A DNA stretch of 64,000 nt from NCBI GenBank assembly GCA_024707145.1, contig JANQAI010000005.1:248001-312000 (forward strand), given 5' to 3'. This stretch comes from Magnetospirillum sp. GTDB lineage: Bacteria > Pseudomonadota > Alphaproteobacteria > Rhodospirillales > Magnetospirillaceae. This document shows positions 9,163 to 18,740 of this stretch, one piece after another. The notes beneath the pieces were generated by a model, which was not told the DNA's origin, did not search any database, and saw only the letters and a program-made list of their open reading frames with translations. A program made the position numbers and the translations under genes. Within the stretch, counting starts at the first letter, position 1. The number at the start of each line of letters is the position of its first letter.

Positions 9163-9483
9163 TTATTTCTTGCGGCTGTTCTTCTCGTCGATGCCCGAGA
9201 TGCCGGCGCGCTTGTTCAGCTCGGCCCAGACGTCCGCGGGCGCAACCCCGACTTCCGCCCACAGCACCAGCAGGTGATAGAGCAGGTCGGCGCTTTCCGA
9301 GGTGACCCCGGCCGGGCCTTCGGCCACGGCGGCGAGCGCGGTCTCCACCGCCTCCTCGCCCACCTTCTGGGCGATCTTCTTGCGGCCCTTGGCGAACAGC
9401 TTGGCGGTGTAGCTGGTTTCGGGATCGGCGCCCTTGCGGGCCTCAATGACCTGGAACAGCGCGTCGATGGCGTGCTGGCTCAT
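9163..9483 (-). CDS. hisE: Phosphoribosyl-ATP pyrophosphatase
   Basis: Second step of histidine synthesis: removes pyrophosphate from phosphoribosyl-ATP. It is 106 residues, the usual stand-alone HisE size. All-alpha MazG-like fold marks: ETSYTAKLFAKG near 22-33, KKIAQKVGEEAVET with the metal-binding Glu residues at about 35-48, and SESADLLYHLLVLW with the paired acidic residues. It is transcribed with hisF, which ends only 11 bases before the hisE start. Confidence 0.95.
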   Translation of the reverse strand: MSQHAIDALFQVIEARKGADPETSYTAKLFAKGRKKIAQKVGEEAVETALAAVAEGPAGVTSESADLLYHLLVLWAEVGVAPADVWAELNKRAGISGIDEKNSRKK

Positions 9484-9494
9484 GCGGATTCCCC

Positions 9495-10256
9495 TCAGAC
9501 CGGGCGCACCGGGATGCCGGCCTCGGCCATGTGGGCCTTGGCCTGGGCGATGGTGTAGGTGCCGAAATGGAAGATGGAGGCAGCCAGCACGGCGGTGGCA
9601 TGGCCGTCGCGGATGCCTTCCACCAGATGGTCAAGGTTGCCGACGCCGCCGCTGGCGATCACCGGCACGGTCACCGCATCGGCCACCGCCCGGGTCAGGG
9701 GCAGGTTGAAGCCCTGCTTGGTGCCGTCGCGATCCATGGAGGTCAGCAGGATCTCGCCGGCGCCGTATTCCACCATGCGCCGCGCCCACTGCACCGCGTC
9801 GATGCCGGTGGGGTTGCGGCCGCCATGGGTGAAGATCTCGAACTTGCCCGGGCCGGTCTGCTTGGCGTCGATGGCGACGACGATGCACTGGCTGCCGAAC
9901 TTCTCGGCCGCCTCGCGCACGAATTCCGGCCGGTGCACGGCGGCGGTGTTGATGGACACCTTGTCGGCGCCGGCCAGCAGCAGCTTGCGGATGTCCTCGA
10001 CCTGGCGCACGCCGCCGCCCACCGTCAGCGGCATGAAGCAGGCCTCCGCCGTACGGCGCACCACGTCGTAGATGGTGTCGCGGTTCTCGGAACTGGCGGT
10101 GATGTCGAGGAAGGTCAGCTCGTCGGCGCCGGCCTTGTCGTAGACCTTGGCCTGTTCCACCGGGTCGCCGGCATCGATCAGGTCGACGAAGTTGACCCCC
10201 TTGACCACGCGGCCGTCCTTGACGTCCAGGCAGGGGATGACGCGCATCTTCAGCAT
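9495..10256 (-). CDS. hisF: Imidazole glycerol phosphate synthase, cyclase subunit
   Basis: Takes PRFAR and the ammonia channelled from HisH to make IGP and AICAR. It is 253 residues and a classic (beta-alpha)8 barrel. The first catalytic Asp is in [16 protein letters not shown] (about residue 11). The second is expected in the VAIDAKQ strand (about 130). [14 protein letters not shown] and [13 protein letters not shown] are the other barrel signatures. It starts five bases after the hisA stop, which suggests tight operon coupling. Confidence 0.97.
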   Translation of the reverse strand: MLKMRVIPCLDVKDGRVVKGVNFVDLIDAGDPVEQAKVYDKAGADELTFLDITASSENRDTIYDVVRRTAEACFMPLTVGGGVRQVEDIRKLLLAGADKVSINTAAVHRPEFVREAAEKFGSQCIVVAIDAKQTGPGKFEIFTHGGRNPTGIDAVQWARRMVEYGAGEILLTSMDRDGTKQGFNLPLTRAVADAVTVPVIASGGVGNLDHLVEGIRDGHATAVLAASIFHFGTYTIAQAKAHMAEAGIPVRPV

Positions 10257-10261
10257 CGCTC

Positions 10262-10987
10262 TTACTCCGCCAGCAGCCGGATGGCTTCCTTCACGTCGAT
10301 GCGGCCGTCATAGATGGCGCGGCCCGAGATCACTCCGGCGATTCCCGACGAGGCGACCGCCTTCAGCGCCCTGAGGTCGTCCAGCGAGGAGACGCCGCCC
10401 GAGGCGATCACCGGGGTGGTGATGGCCTGGGCCAGTGCCGCCGTGGCCTCGACATTGGGGCCGGTCAGCACACCGTCGCGATCGATATCGGTGTAGATGA
10501 TGGCCGCAGCACCCGCATCCTCGAACTTCAACGCCAGTTCCAGCACGGTCAGGTCCGAGGTTTCGGCCCAGCCTTCCACCGCCACCCGGCCGCCCTTGGC
10601 GTCGATGCCCACCGCCACCTTGCCGGGGAAACGTTTGCACGCCTGCTTCACCAGTTCGGGATCGCGCAGCGCCACGGTGCCCAGGATGACGCGGCTGACG
10701 CCGCGCCCCAGCCAGTCCTCGATGGTGGCCATGTCGCGGATGCCGCCACCCAGCTGCACCGGCACCTTCACCGCCTTGAGGATGGACTCCACCGCGCCGG
10801 CATTGACCGGCTTGCCGGCGAAGGCGCCGTTCAGGTCGACCACATGGATCCACTGGGCGCCGGCGGCGGCGAACTCGGCCGCCTGGGCGCCGGGATCGGT
10901 GTTGAACACCGTGGCCTGGTCCATGAGGCCCAGCTTGAGCCGCACGCAGGCGCCGTCCTTGAGGTCGATGGCAGGAAACAGGATCAT
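10262..10987 (-). CDS. hisA: ProFAR isomerase (phosphoribosylformimino-AICAR ribotide isomerase)
   Basis: Amadori isomerase upstream of HisF/HisH in histidine synthesis. It is 241 residues with a half-barrel duplication homologous to His[16 protein letters not shown] carries the N-terminal catalytic Asp, and [14 protein letters not shown] the C-terminal one. VQLGGGIRD and IASGGVSS bind the two phosphates. ATG 10987 matches family N-termini (MILFPAID). A palindromic repeat separates it from hisH. Confidence 0.96.
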   Translation of the reverse strand: MILFPAIDLKDGACVRLKLGLMDQATVFNTDPGAQAAEFAAAGAQWIHVVDLNGAFAGKPVNAGAVESILKAVKVPVQLGGGIRDMATIEDWLGRGVSRVILGTVALRDPELVKQACKRFPGKVAVGIDAKGGRVAVEGWAETSDLTVLELALKFEDAGAAAIIYTDIDRDGVLTGPNVEATAALAQAITTPVIASGGVSSLDDLRALKAVASSGIAGVISGRAIYDGRIDVKEAIRLLAE

Positions 10988-11006
10988 CTCAGCGTCTCTT
11001 GATTGG

Positions 11007-11074
11007 GACACGGATGGACACGGATCAACACGGATAAGGAAATGCATCTGTGTTCATCCGTGTCCATCCGCGTC
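11007..11074. repeat. Palindromic repeat of the GGACACGGAT family, copy 2
   Basis: Arms GGACACGGATGGACACGGAT and ATCCGTGTCCATCCGCGTC are near-perfect inverted copies around a short centre. Placed between hisH and hisA inside the operon, it would form a strong mRNA hairpin. Confidence 0.8.
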
Positions 11075-11083
11075 ATTGAACCT

Positions 11084-11728
11084 TTACGGCTTCCACTTCA
11101 GGAAGTTGGCGATCACCCGCAAACCGGTGATCTGGCTTTTTTCCGGGTGGAACTGGGTGCCGACCACGTTGTCCTTGCCGACCACCGCGGTGATGGGGCC
11201 GCCGTAATCGACCCGGGCCAGCTGCTGCTTGGGGTCGGCCACCTGGAAGCGGTAGGAATGGACGAAATAGGCGTGCGGGTTCTCCGGCAGGCCCGCCAGC
11301 AGCGGGTGGATGCCGGGCACGAAGGCCAACTCGTTCCAACCCATGTGCGGCACCTTGAGCGCCGGGTCCGACGGGGTGATGGGCAGCACTTCGCCGGGAA
11401 TCCAGCCCAGGCCGGCATGGGTGCCGTGCTCGCGCCCAGTGGTGGCCAGCAGCTGCATGCCGACGCAGATGCCCATGAACGGGCGGCCGTGCCGCCGCAC
11501 CTGCTCGGTCATGGCCTCGACCATGCCGGGCAGGGCATCCAGCCCGGCACGGCAATCCCCGAAGGCGCCCACGCCGGGCAGCACCACGCGGTCGGCCTTG
11601 CGCACCAGTTCGGCATCGGCGCTCACCGCGATGGTGGCGTCGAGGCCTTCCTCGGCGACCACGCGCTCGAACGCCTTGGCGGCCGAGCGCAGGTTGCCGG
11701 AACCGTAATCGACGATAGCGACCAGCAT
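11084..11728 (-). CDS. hisH: Imidazole glycerol phosphate synthase, glutaminase subunit
   Basis: Class I glutamine amidotransferase that feeds ammonia to HisF. It is 214 residues. The nucleophile Cys is in GICVGMQLL (about residue 85), and the His-Glu pair in GTQFHPEKS near the C-terminus. [11 protein letters not shown] at the N-terminus and [10 protein letters not shown] (oxyanion strand) are family marks. ATG 11728 was chosen; the longer open frame upstream reads through the end of hisB. It starts four bases after hisB stops. Confidence 0.96.
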   Translation of the reverse strand: MLVAIVDYGSGNLRSAAKAFERVVAEEGLDATIAVSADAELVRKADRVVLPGVGAFGDCRAGLDALPGMVEAMTEQVRRHGRPFMGICVGMQLLATTGREHGTHAGLGWIPGEVLPITPSDPALKVPHMGWNELAFVPGIHPLLAGLPENPHAYFVHSYRFQVADPKQQLARVDYGGPITAVVGKDNVVGTQFHPEKSQITGLRVIANFLKWKP

Positions 11729-11732
11729 GGGC

Positions 11733-12332
11733 TTACAGCGAGCCTCCCAGCACACCCTTGGTGGAGGGCACCGCATCGGCCTTGCGCGGGTCCACCTCGA
11801 CCGCCTGGCGCAGGGCGCGGGCCAGCGCCTTGAAGCAGCTTTCCACGATGTGATGGTTGTTGGTGCCGTAGAGGGTCTCCACGTGCAGCGTCACCCCGGC
11901 CGCCCCTGCAAAGGCCTGGAACCATTCCTTGAACAGCTCGGTGTCCATGTCGCCCAGCCGGTCCTGGCTGAACTCCACCTTCCACACCAGGTAAGGGCGG
12001 TTGGACAGGTCCAGGGCGACGCGGGTCAGCGTCTCGTCCATGGGCACATAGGCCGAGCCATAGCGGGCGATGCCCTTGCGGTCGCCCAGCGCCTGGTTGA
12101 CCGCCTGGCCGATGGCAATGCCGGAATCCTCGGTGGTGTGGTGGGCGTCGATATGCAGGTCGCCCCTGGCCGCCACCTTGAGGTCGATCAGCGAATGCCG
12201 CGACAATTGCTCGAGCATGTGGTCGAGGAAGCCGATCCCGGTCTTGACGTCATAGCGTCCCGAACCGTCGAGATCGACCTCGACCGTGATGCTGGTTTCC
12301 GTGGTCTTGCGCTCAATGGTGCCCGTGCGCAT
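11733..12332 (-). CDS. hisB: Imidazoleglycerol-phosphate dehydratase
   Basis: Dehydrates IGP to imidazole-acetol phosphate. It is 199 residues, monofunctional (no phosphatase domain), as usual outside enterics. The metal-binding motifs [23 protein letters not shown] and [12 protein letters not shown] come in the normal two-fold pattern. First gene of the leftward his cluster; the 170 bases to hslV form a divergent control region in which no operator was recognised. Confidence 0.97.
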   Translation of the reverse strand: MRTGTIERKTTETSITVEVDLDGSGRYDVKTGIGFLDHMLEQLSRHSLIDLKVAARGDLHIDAHHTTEDSGIAIGQAVNQALGDRKGIARYGSAYVPMDETLTRVALDLSNRPYLVWKVEFSQDRLGDMDTELFKEWFQAFAGAAGVTLHVETLYGTNNHHIVESCFKALARALRQAVEVDPRKADAVPSTKGVLGGSL

Positions 12333-12502
12333 GGGGCCCTCCTGGCTTCTGCGAAGCCTTGGAATAACAGGATTATGGGCGTGGTTCCACTCCCCTCTCT
12401 TCCATAATGGCGAAGGCCCCTTATGTCTTGTCGGGCGGGATGGACCAGGCAGGCCGCTTTGGTATCGTCCTCCGCCCTTCCTTTCGGCTTTTTGGAAATC
12501 CC

Positions 12503-13042
12503 ATGTCCGAACTTCCCTCCTGGCACGGCACCACCATCCTGTCCGTGCGCAAGGCCGGCCGCGTGGTCATCGCCGGCGACGGCCAGGTCAGCCTGGGCCA
12601 GACCGTCATCAAGGCCAACGCCAAGAAGGTGCGCCGCATCGGCAACGGCCAGATCCTGGTCGGCTTCGCCGGCGCCACCGCCGACGCCTTCACCCTGCTG
12701 GAGCGGCTGGAAGGCAAGCTGGAGAAGCATCCCGGCCAGCTGACCCGGGCCTGCGTCGAACTGGCCAAGGACTGGCGCACCGACCGCTACCTGCGCCGGC
12801 TGGAAGCCATGATGGCGGTGGCTGACAAGGACGTGTCGCTGGTGCTGACCGGCCAGGGCGACGTGCTGGAGCCCGAGGACGGCATCATCGCCATCGGCTC
12901 GGGCGGCAATTACGCCCTGGCCGCCGCCCGCGCCCTGATCGACACCGACGCCGACGCTGAGACCATCGCCCGCAAGGCCATGCAGATCGCCGCCGACATC
13001 TGCGTCTACACCAACACCAACATCCTGGTGGAAAGCCTGTAA
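12503..13042 (+). CDS. hslV: ATP-dependent protease peptidase subunit HslV
   Basis: Proteasome-like threonine protease of the HslUV complex. It is 179 residues. The catalytic Thr is expected in [11 protein letters not shown], exposed after removal of about eight leading residues. [28 protein letters not shown] strand and [14 protein letters not shown] are the proteasome-fold marks. ATG 12503 gives the short propeptide typical of alphaproteobacteria. hslU follows three bases later. The family usually responds to heat shock, but no sigma-32 site was recognised here. Confidence 0.96.
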   Translation: MSELPSWHGTTILSVRKAGRVVIAGDGQVSLGQTVIKANAKKVRRIGNGQILVGFAGATADAFTLLERLEGKLEKHPGQLTRACVELAKDWRTDRYLRRLEAMMAVADKDVSLVLTGQGDVLEPEDGIIAIGSGGNYALAAARALIDTDADAETIARKAMQIAADICVYTNTNILVESL

Positions 13043-13045
13043 GCC

Positions 13046-14371
13046 ATGCCGTCCTCCTTCTCTCCCCGCGAGATCGTCTCGGAACTGGACCGCTTCATCG
13101 TCGGCCAGCACGACGCCAAGCGCGCCGTCGCCATCGCGCTCAGGAACCGCTGGCGGCGCCAGCAGCTGCCCGAGTCCCTGCGCGAGGAAGTGCTGCCCAA
13201 GAACATCCTGATGATCGGCCCCACCGGCGTCGGCAAGACCGAGATCGCCCGGCGGCTGGCCCGGCTGGCCCAGGCGCCCTTCCTCAAGGTCGAGGCCACC
13301 AAGTTCACCGAGGTGGGCTATGTGGGCCGCGACGTGGAGCAGATCGTGCGCGACCTGGTGGAGATCGCCATCGGCATGACCCGCGAACGCTTGCGCAAGC
13401 AGGTGGCGGCCAAGGCCGAGATCGCCGCCGAGGAGCGCCTGCTGGATGCCCTGGTGGGCGAGACCGCCAGCCAGGACACCCGCCAGAAGTTCCGCAAGAT
13501 GCTGCGGGAAGGCGCGCTGGACGACAAGGAAGTGGAAATCCACGTGGCCGAGGCCCCCGGCGCCGGCATGCCCACCTTCGACATTCCCGGCATGCCGGGC
13601 AGCCAAGTGGGCATGATCAACCTGTCGGACATGCTGGGCAAGGCGTTCGGCGGCGGCCGCACCAAGCCGCGCCGCCTGACCGTCAAGGAGGCCCAGGCCG
13701 TCCTGCTGAGCGAGGAATCCGACAAGCTGCTGGACCAGGACGTGGTGGTGAAGGACGCCATCTGGTCGGTGGAGAACAACGGCATCGTCTTCATCGACGA
13801 GATCGACAAGATCTGCGCCCGTTCCAGCGAGCACCACGTCTCCGGCGACGTGTCGCGCGAGGGCGTGCAGCGCGACCTGCTGCCGCTGATCGAGGGCACC
13901 ACGGTGGCCACCAAGCACGGCAACGTGAAGACCGACCACGTGCTGTTCATCGCCTCGGGCGCCTTCCACCTGGCCAAGCCCAGCGACCTGCTGCCCGAGC
14001 TGCAGGGCCGTTTGCCCATCCGGGTGGAATTGCAGGCGCTGACCCGCGACGATTTCGTCCGTATCCTGACCGAGCCGGAAGCCAGCCTGATCAAGCAGTA
14101 CAAGGCGCTGCTGCAGACCGAGGAGGTGGAGCTGGCCTTCACCGAGGATTCCATCGCCGCCATCGCCGATTTGGCCGCCGAGATCAACCGCTCGGTGGAG
14201 AATATCGGCGCGCGGCGCCTGCAGACGGTGATGGAACGCCTGCTGGAGGAAATCAGCTTCACCGCCCCCGACCAAAGCCCTGGCACCCGCATCGAGATCA
14301 CCGCCGAGATGGTGACCGAGCGCGTCGGCGCCCTGGCCAAGAAGGCGGATTTGGCCAAGTTCATCCTGTAA
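13046..14371 (+). CDS. hslU: ATP-dependent protease ATPase subunit HslU
   Basis: AAA+ unfoldase that threads substrates into HslV. It is 441 residues. Walker A GPTGVGKT is at 58-65, the pore motif region [16 protein letters not shown] at about 78-93, Walker B VFIDEIDK near 247, the sensor-2 type [15 protein letters not shown] near the C-terminus, and the final LAKFIL that docks into HslV. The intermediate (I) domain lies between about 110 and 235. It is coupled to hslV. Confidence 0.97.
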   Translation: MPSSFSPREIVSELDRFIVGQHDAKRAVAIALRNRWRRQQLPESLREEVLPKNILMIGPTGVGKTEIARRLARLAQAPFLKVEATKFTEVGYVGRDVEQIVRDLVEIAIGMTRERLRKQVAAKAEIAAEERLLDALVGETASQDTRQKFRKMLREGALDDKEVEIHVAEAPGAGMPTFDIPGMPGSQVGMINLSDMLGKAFGGGRTKPRRLTVKEAQAVLLSEESDKLLDQDVVVKDAIWSVENNGIVFIDEIDKICARSSEHHVSGDVSREGVQRDLLPLIEGTTVATKHGNVKTDHVLFIASGAFHLAKPSDLLPELQGRLPIRVELQALTRDDFVRILTEPEASLIKQYKALLQTEEVELAFTEDSIAAIADLAAEINRSVENIGARRLQTVMERLLEEISFTAPDQSPGTRIEITAEMVTERVGALAKKADLAKFIL

Positions 14372-14383
14372 GGAGACATGAGG

Positions 14384-14406
14384 GCGAAGGGGCTTGGCCC
14401 CTTCGC
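14384..14406. terminator. Hairpin after hslU, probable terminator without a clear T-run
   Basis: A perfect GCGAAGGGGC / GCCCCTTCGC stem lies 12 bases after the hslU stop. The T-run is weak, so termination could be Rho-assisted. Confidence 0.5.
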
Positions 14407-14453
14407 GCATCCCTGTTCCTGTTCTATGATCAGAGTCATGGAAGGGATGCGCC

Positions 14454-15026
14454 ATGGCCGACGACCTGCTCAACCTGCTGAAAACGCTGAAGCCCAGCCG
14501 CCGCACCCTGGCGGCGGGGGAGACGCTGTTCGCCGCCGGCGACACCACCTCGGCCCTGTTCCACGTGGAACAGGGGGCGGTGCGCCTGAGCCGCCTGGGC
14601 GTGCCCCTGCACACAGCGGAAGCGGGCACCGCCTTCGCCGAATGGGCGCTATTCACCGACACCTGCCCCTGCGACGCCGTGGCGGTGGCTGACACCGAAC
14701 TGCTGGTTTTCGCCAGGACGCCGGTGCTGCTGTTGCTGAAGGCCCATGCCGACCTCAACCTGGCCTTTTCCGCCTATCTGGCCCGCCAACTGCACCGCAT
14801 GCGCGGGCGGCTGGAGCTGGTGCGGCAGAAGGGCGCGCGCGAGCGGGTGGTGGGCTACCTGATGCGCAGCGGCGCCGCCGACCGCGTCGTCACCCTGGAC
14901 CGCACGCTGACCGCGGTGGCCCACGACATCGGCATCACCCGCGAGGCGCTCTACCGCACCCTGGCCAAGCTGGAGAAGGAAGGAGCGCTGCGGCGCGACG
15001 GGACGCGGACGTTCCAATTGGCCTAG
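14454..15026 (+). CDS. Crp/Fnr family transcriptional regulator
   Basis: A 190-residue protein. Residues 15-110 form a cyclic-nucleotide-binding-like beta barrel (AGETLFAAGDTTSALFHVEQGAVRLSR). A dimerisation helix (FSAYLARQLHRMRGRLELV) follows, then a C-terminal Crp-type helix-turn-helix (LTAVAHDIGITREALYRTLAKLEKEG). It lacks the N-terminal cysteine cluster of Fnr; the CPC pair at about 69-71 is in the effector domain. The effector and targets are not evident. It is a single gene downstream of hslU. Confidence 0.88.
   Translation: MADDLLNLLKTLKPSRRTLAAGETLFAAGDTTSALFHVEQGAVRLSRLGVPLHTAEAGTAFAEWALFTDTCPCDAVAVADTELLVFARTPVLLLLKAHADLNLAFSAYLARQLHRMRGRLELVRQKGARERVVGYLMRSGAADRVVTLDRTLTAVAHDIGITREALYRTLAKLEKEGALRRDGTRTFQLA
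14557..14572. other. Palindrome TGTTCCACGTGGAACA, a parS-like variant
   Basis: A perfect 16-bp palindrome differing from the parS consensus TGTTTCACGTGAAACA at two symmetric positions. It lies inside the Crp/Fnr gene, about 9 kb left of the proposed origin. It may be a weak ParB site or chance within coding sequence. Confidence 0.3.
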
Positions 15027-15048
15027 CGGCAGAAACTGAATTTCTCCC

Positions 15049-15150
15049 GTCATTCCCGCGCAAGCGGGAATCCACGCATCCGCCAGCACGGCGTCTGCGT
15101 CGCATAACCAATTTGGCCCCAGCATGGATCCCCGCTTTCGCGGGAATGAC
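15049..15150. repeat. Palindromic intergenic repeat (GTCATTCCCGCG type)
   Basis: GTCATTCCCGCGCAAGCGGG on the left is mirrored by CCCGCTTTCGCGGGAATGAC on the right, with about 60 bases between. Confidence 0.8.
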
Positions 15151-15189
15151 GGCACAGTGACTGGGTCGTGGGGTATTCTCTGCAGCCTG

Positions 15190-15549
15190 CTACCGGCGCA
15201 GCAGTTCCAGCATGCGCTCCACCGCCTCGTCGGGCAGGGTGCGGATGCTCTCGGCCAGGCGGTTGGCCAATTCGGTCCGTTCGGGCGGCAGGCCGGCGGT
15301 GTCGATGGTGATGCGGGGATGGGACAATTCGGCCAAGCGTTTGAGCTCTTCGGCCTCGTCCCAGATACAGCCCAGATAGCCGGCGATCTGCATGACCAGG
15401 CCGGGGGCCGGGCGGCTGCGATTACCGTGCTCCAATGCCGACAGATAGGCCGAGGAGACGTTGAGGTCGGCGGCCATCCGCTTCATGGCGATGCCCTTGG
15501 CCTCGCGCAATTGCCGCACCTTGGCGCCGAACGGGTCATGCCTGCACAC
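15190..15549 (-). CDS. XRE-family helix-turn-helix regulator
   Basis: A 119-residue DNA-binding protein. Residues 8-65 are a Cro/C1-type HTH (FGAKVRQLREAKGIAMKRMAADLNVSSAYLSALEHGNRSRP). The C-terminal half is helical with no recognised domain. The start is a GTG at 15549, with GGAGCGAG just upstream, ten bases after the smr stop, so the two are likely co-transcribed. Chromosomal housekeeping context rather than phage context. Target unknown. Confidence 0.85.
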   Translation of the reverse strand: MCRHDPFGAKVRQLREAKGIAMKRMAADLNVSSAYLSALEHGNRSRPAPGLVMQIAGYLGCIWDEAEELKRLAELSHPRITIDTAGLPPERTELANRLAESIRTLPDEAVERMLELLRR

Positions 15550-15558
15550 TCGCTCCGC

Positions 15559-16113
15559 TCATCGTCGTCTCTTGATCAGCACGTACAGCGCCCCCTCGCC
15601 GCCGTGCTGGGGACGGGCGTGGGAGAATCCCAGGATGCGCTCGCGGCAGGGCGATTGGTTGAGCCAGCGCGGCACGTTGGCCCGCAGCACGCCGGTGCCC
15701 TCGCGGTTGCCCTTGCCGGTGATGACCAGCAGGCAGCGCCGCCCGGACTCGTAGGCGCGGGTGACGAAGGCGGTCAGCGCGGCATGGGCGGTGTCCTGGG
15801 TCATGCCGTGCAGGTCGAGGCGGCCGTCGATCTCCATCTCGCCCCGCTTCATGCGCTCGGCCGAACGCTTGTCCAGGCCCGGCGTGCTGCCGTGGCTGAG
15901 GCCGGGCAGGGTACGGGGCGGCGGCGCGGCGGGACGGGGGGACGGCGGGACCGTGGGCGCCGCCGGTTCGGGCGACGCAGCAGCCGGTTCGACCGGCTGG
16001 TCCGCCGCCTCCGGCGCAGGCCGGCCGGGCAGGGGAGTGACGCCGCTGGTGACCGCCTGCCAGACGCGGACCTCGTCGGGGCTCAGCACCCGCCGGCGCG
16101 GGCGGATGGTCAT
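15559..16113 (-). CDS. Smr domain protein (small MutS-related)
   Basis: A 184-residue protein with a disordered Pro/Ala-rich linker (about 25-75) and a C-terminal Smr nuclease-like domain. LDLHGMT at about 98-104 and GKGNREGTGVLRANVPRWL are its signatures. Smr domains nick DNA or RNA; the biological role of the stand-alone alphaproteobacterial form is not settled. Its ATG overlaps the stop of the upstream membrane-protein gene by four bases, so translation is probably coupled. Confidence 0.9.
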   Translation of the reverse strand: MTIRPRRRVLSPDEVRVWQAVTSGVTPLPGRPAPEAADQPVEPAAASPEPAAPTVPPSPRPAAPPPRTLPGLSHGSTPGLDKRSAERMKRGEMEIDGRLDLHGMTQDTAHAALTAFVTRAYESGRRCLLVITGKGNREGTGVLRANVPRWLNQSPCRERILGFSHARPQHGGEGALYVLIKRRR

Positions 16114-16643
16114 GGCGGCAGGATTTCCTGGTCGGAAGACGGCGGTTCGTCGGTTTCCGGCGCGGGCGCCATAGGCACGCCTTCCGCCGGCAGGTTGCGG
16201 CGGATGAACTTGCGCCAGTCGCCGCGCGGGGCCAGGCAGGGCGGCTCGTTGCTGCCCACCATCACCAGGGCGATGCCGCCCAGTTCCCACAGGTGCTGCA
16301 GATGGGCGGCGCTTTCCAGCATGTAGGCCTTGGCGCGGGCGCGGATGCGCCAGGCGACGAAATGCTTGATGCCGAGCAGGTGGCCCAGCGCGCCCAGGGT
16401 CATGGCGACGATGCCGATGGCGACGCCGGTGGCCAGCAGGATGGCCAGGGCGAGGGACATCAGCACCAGCAACGGCGCCAGGTGGTCCCAGCCGTTGTGC
16501 ACCGGCGAACCCTGGAAATCCAGCATGCGCTGGTCGGTGTAGATCTCCATCTGGCGGGCGGCGACGGCGGCGCGCAGCCGCTCGTGCAGCTCCTCGTCCT
16601 CCCGGGCCTTCTTCGCCCGCCAATCGGCCATGATCGCGCTCAT
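16110..16643 (-). CDS. Hypothetical inner-membrane protein
   Basis: Not recognised. It has about 177 residues from ATG 16643. An N-terminal charged helix (ADWRAKKAREDEELHERLRAA) is followed by a hydrophobic region (LAPLLVLMSLALAILLATG, then VAIGIVAMTLGALGHLLGI) that makes one or two membrane spans. A soluble tail contains GDWRKFIRRNLPAEG. GGTGGA lies ten bases before ATG 16643; in-frame starts further up (16679) cannot be excluded. It overlaps smr and follows mltA on the same strand. Confidence 0.7.
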   Translation of the reverse strand: MSAIMADWRAKKAREDEELHERLRAAVAARQMEIYTDQRMLDFQGSPVHNGWDHLAPLLVLMSLALAILLATGVAIGIVAMTLGALGHLLGIKHFVAWRIRARAKAYMLESAAHLQHLWELGGIALVMVGSNEPPCLAPRGDWRKFIRRNLPAEGVPMAPAPETDEPPSSDQEILPP

Positions 16644-16742
16644 GGATTCCACCATAGGCAATCGCCGGACCATGGGCAACCGCCGCCGATCCGCGCCGGA
16701 GGTCAGCCAAGCGCGGAAAGCCCGCTTGGCGACGGCCGCCGC

Positions 16743-17926
16743 CTAATTCGCGCTGGCCAGGCGCGGGCTGCGGCTGCGCGGCAGCAGCAGCCAGTAGCGG
16801 CCGGGGCTCTTCATCCGCCCGGCCTGCTCGAAGGCCTCCTCGCCGGCGCCCCAGAAGAAGTCGCCGCGGATGGGACCCTTGATGGCCGAGCCGGTGTCCT
16901 GGGCCATCATCAGCCGGCGCAACGGCTTGCCCGAGGGCTCCACCGTGTCGAGGAACAGCGGCACGCCCAGCGGTACGAACTTGGGATCCACCGCCAGCGA
17001 GCGCTGCGGCGTCAGCGGCACGCCTTCCGCGCCGATGGGGCCCTCGCCGCCGATGGGGCGGTAGAAGACGTAGCGCGGGTTCTGCGCCATCAGCTGGCGA
17101 CCCTGTTCCGGATTGGCCTTCAGCCAAGCGCGCACCCCCGGCATGGAGGTGTCCTCCACCAGCCCCTTGTCGCGCAGGATCCTGCCGATGCCGACGAATT
17201 TATGGCCGTTGGTGCCGGCCACCGCCAAGCGCAGCACGCTGCCGTCCTCCAGCCGGATGCGGCCCGAGCCCTGGATGTGGAGGATATGGGCGTCCACCGG
17301 ATCGGCCACCCAGGCCACCGGCACCGCCACCGGGCCCAGCGCCCCGGCCTCGATCTCGGCGCGGGTCGGATAGGGTTCGAAGCGGCCGCCGATCATGCGG
17401 CCCACCTGGGGCTCGCCGTTGGCGCCATCCCGCACCACCAGATCGCGGGGCTTGCCCAGCAGGGGCACGTTGTAGCGGGTCGTGCGGATGCGCGAGCCGG
17501 CCAGTTCCGGCTCGAAATAGCCGGTGAACAGCCCGTCGGCGTTGCCGTTGCTGGTGGCGAGGAAGGGGATGAACCAGGATTCGAAGAACAGCCGGGCGGT
17601 GTCATGGTCGTTGACCGACAGCCGCCGCGCCGCCGCGCAGGGAGTGTACCAGTCGGCCACGGTGCCGCCGGCACCGTCGACGCCGATGGACTTGTCGGCG
17701 GGCAGCTTGCTCAGGCGGTCGCACGAGCGGACCAGCGCCGGCAGCACGGCGCCGGGGGTATCGTCCTGCCAGCCGGGGATCTCGCCAAAGGTGGCGGGAC
17801 GCAGGTCAAGACGGTCGGGAACCGTGGGGGTCGGCGCGGGCGCCTGCCAGGGGCTGGCTGGCGGACCTGCGAGGGCGCGCAGGCGGTGGCCGCCAACGCC
17901 AGCAGCAAGGGGAAGATCCGACGCAT
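16743..17926 (-). CDS. mltA: Membrane-bound lytic murein transglycosylase A, apparent frameshift near the lipobox
   Basis: Lipoprotein that cleaves peptidoglycan glycan strands with 1,6-anhydro product formation. The signal peptide (MRRIFPLLLALAATAC) starts at 17926 in one frame. The enzyme body (GEIPGWQDDTPGAVLPALVRSC, then GLFTGYFEPEL, ILHIQGSGRI, MAQDTGSAIKG and DFFWGAGEEA) is in another. The switch lies at about 17855-17865; adding one base gives a continuous 394-residue protein of normal MltA length. The catalytic Asp is expected in AQDTGSAI. It lies nine bases after the Tim44-domain gene. Loss of one base from the sequence is more likely than a real mutation. Confidence 0.85.
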
Positions 17927-17935
17927 GGGGAAGGC

Positions 17936-18631
17936 TCAGGCTCCGCTCTCCTCGGCGGCGCGGGTGGCCGCCAGCTGCCAGTTGGGATCGTTCGAGCGAG
18001 TGTCGCGGCGGAAGGTCCACAGGTCGGTCACGTCGATGACGCGCGAGGGATCGCCCTCGACGATGCGCCCTTCGGCATCCTTGACCACGTTGACCTGCTC
18101 CGAGACGAAGCGGACGGTAACCTCGGCGAAGGTGCCGTTCAGGCGGGCGTCCGCCGCTTCCACGGTGCGGATGCCCATCAGCTCGGTCACCAGGGTCTCG
18201 CCGCTCTGGCGGCGCTGCTCCACCGCGGCGGAGAAGGGGCCGTAGACCTCGTCGGCCAGCAACGGACGCAGGGTCTTGAGGTCGCCGTCGGCGAAGGCCT
18301 GCACGATCATCTCGAAGGCCATGCGGGCACCGGACAGGAAGCCGTCCAGGCTGAATTCCGGGTCCACCCCACGGATGGCGGCGACGCCCTCGCCCAGCGG
18401 GCCGGGCGGCAAGGGCTCGGCCACCGGTTTGCGGGCGGTGGGCAGTTCCACCACGTTGTCGGCCGGCCGTTCCTTGCCCCGCTCGGCGGGAGCCGGACCG
18501 CGGTTCCACCGTTCCGGCGGCGGCCGTTCGTTGCCGGTGCGCTTGCCCAGCACGCTGCGCAGGCGCAGCACCAGAAAGGCGGCGACCATGGCGAAAAAGA
18601 CGATGTCGAGGAAGGGAAAATCGCCGTTCAT
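17936..18631 (-). CDS. Tim44-like domain membrane protein
   Basis: A 231-residue protein anchored by one N-terminal segment (FLDIVFFAMVAAFLVLRLRSVLG), with a charged Pro-rich linker. A Tim44/NTF2-like domain spans about 85-225 (FLSGARMAFEMIVQAFADGDLKTLRPLLADEVYGPF). Bacterial Tim44 homologues are typical of alphaproteobacteria and are relatives of the mitochondrial import factor; their bacterial role is not established. Divergent from fxsA and secB, and followed by mltA. Confidence 0.88.
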   Translation of the reverse strand: MNGDFPFLDIVFFAMVAAFLVLRLRSVLGKRTGNERPPPERWNRGPAPAERGKERPADNVVELPTARKPVAEPLPPGPLGEGVAAIRGVDPEFSLDGFLSGARMAFEMIVQAFADGDLKTLRPLLADEVYGPFSAAVEQRRQSGETLVTELMGIRTVEAADARLNGTFAEVTVRFVSEQVNVVKDAEGRIVEGDPSRVIDVTDLWTFRRDTRSNDPNWQLAATRAAEESGA

Positions 18632-18740
18632 GGACCTACTTTTCGGGAAGGGGCGATGCCCGGCCGATGACGGGCGAGCCAAATCGGCCGATTCGCGATA
18701 ACATTTCAACAGATAAGCCGCTGAAGGGCAAAGAGCAAGC

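Noticed and set aside
12188..14758. Open frame of 856 codons antisense to hslVU
   Set aside because: Shadow of two well-conserved genes; no recognisable protein.
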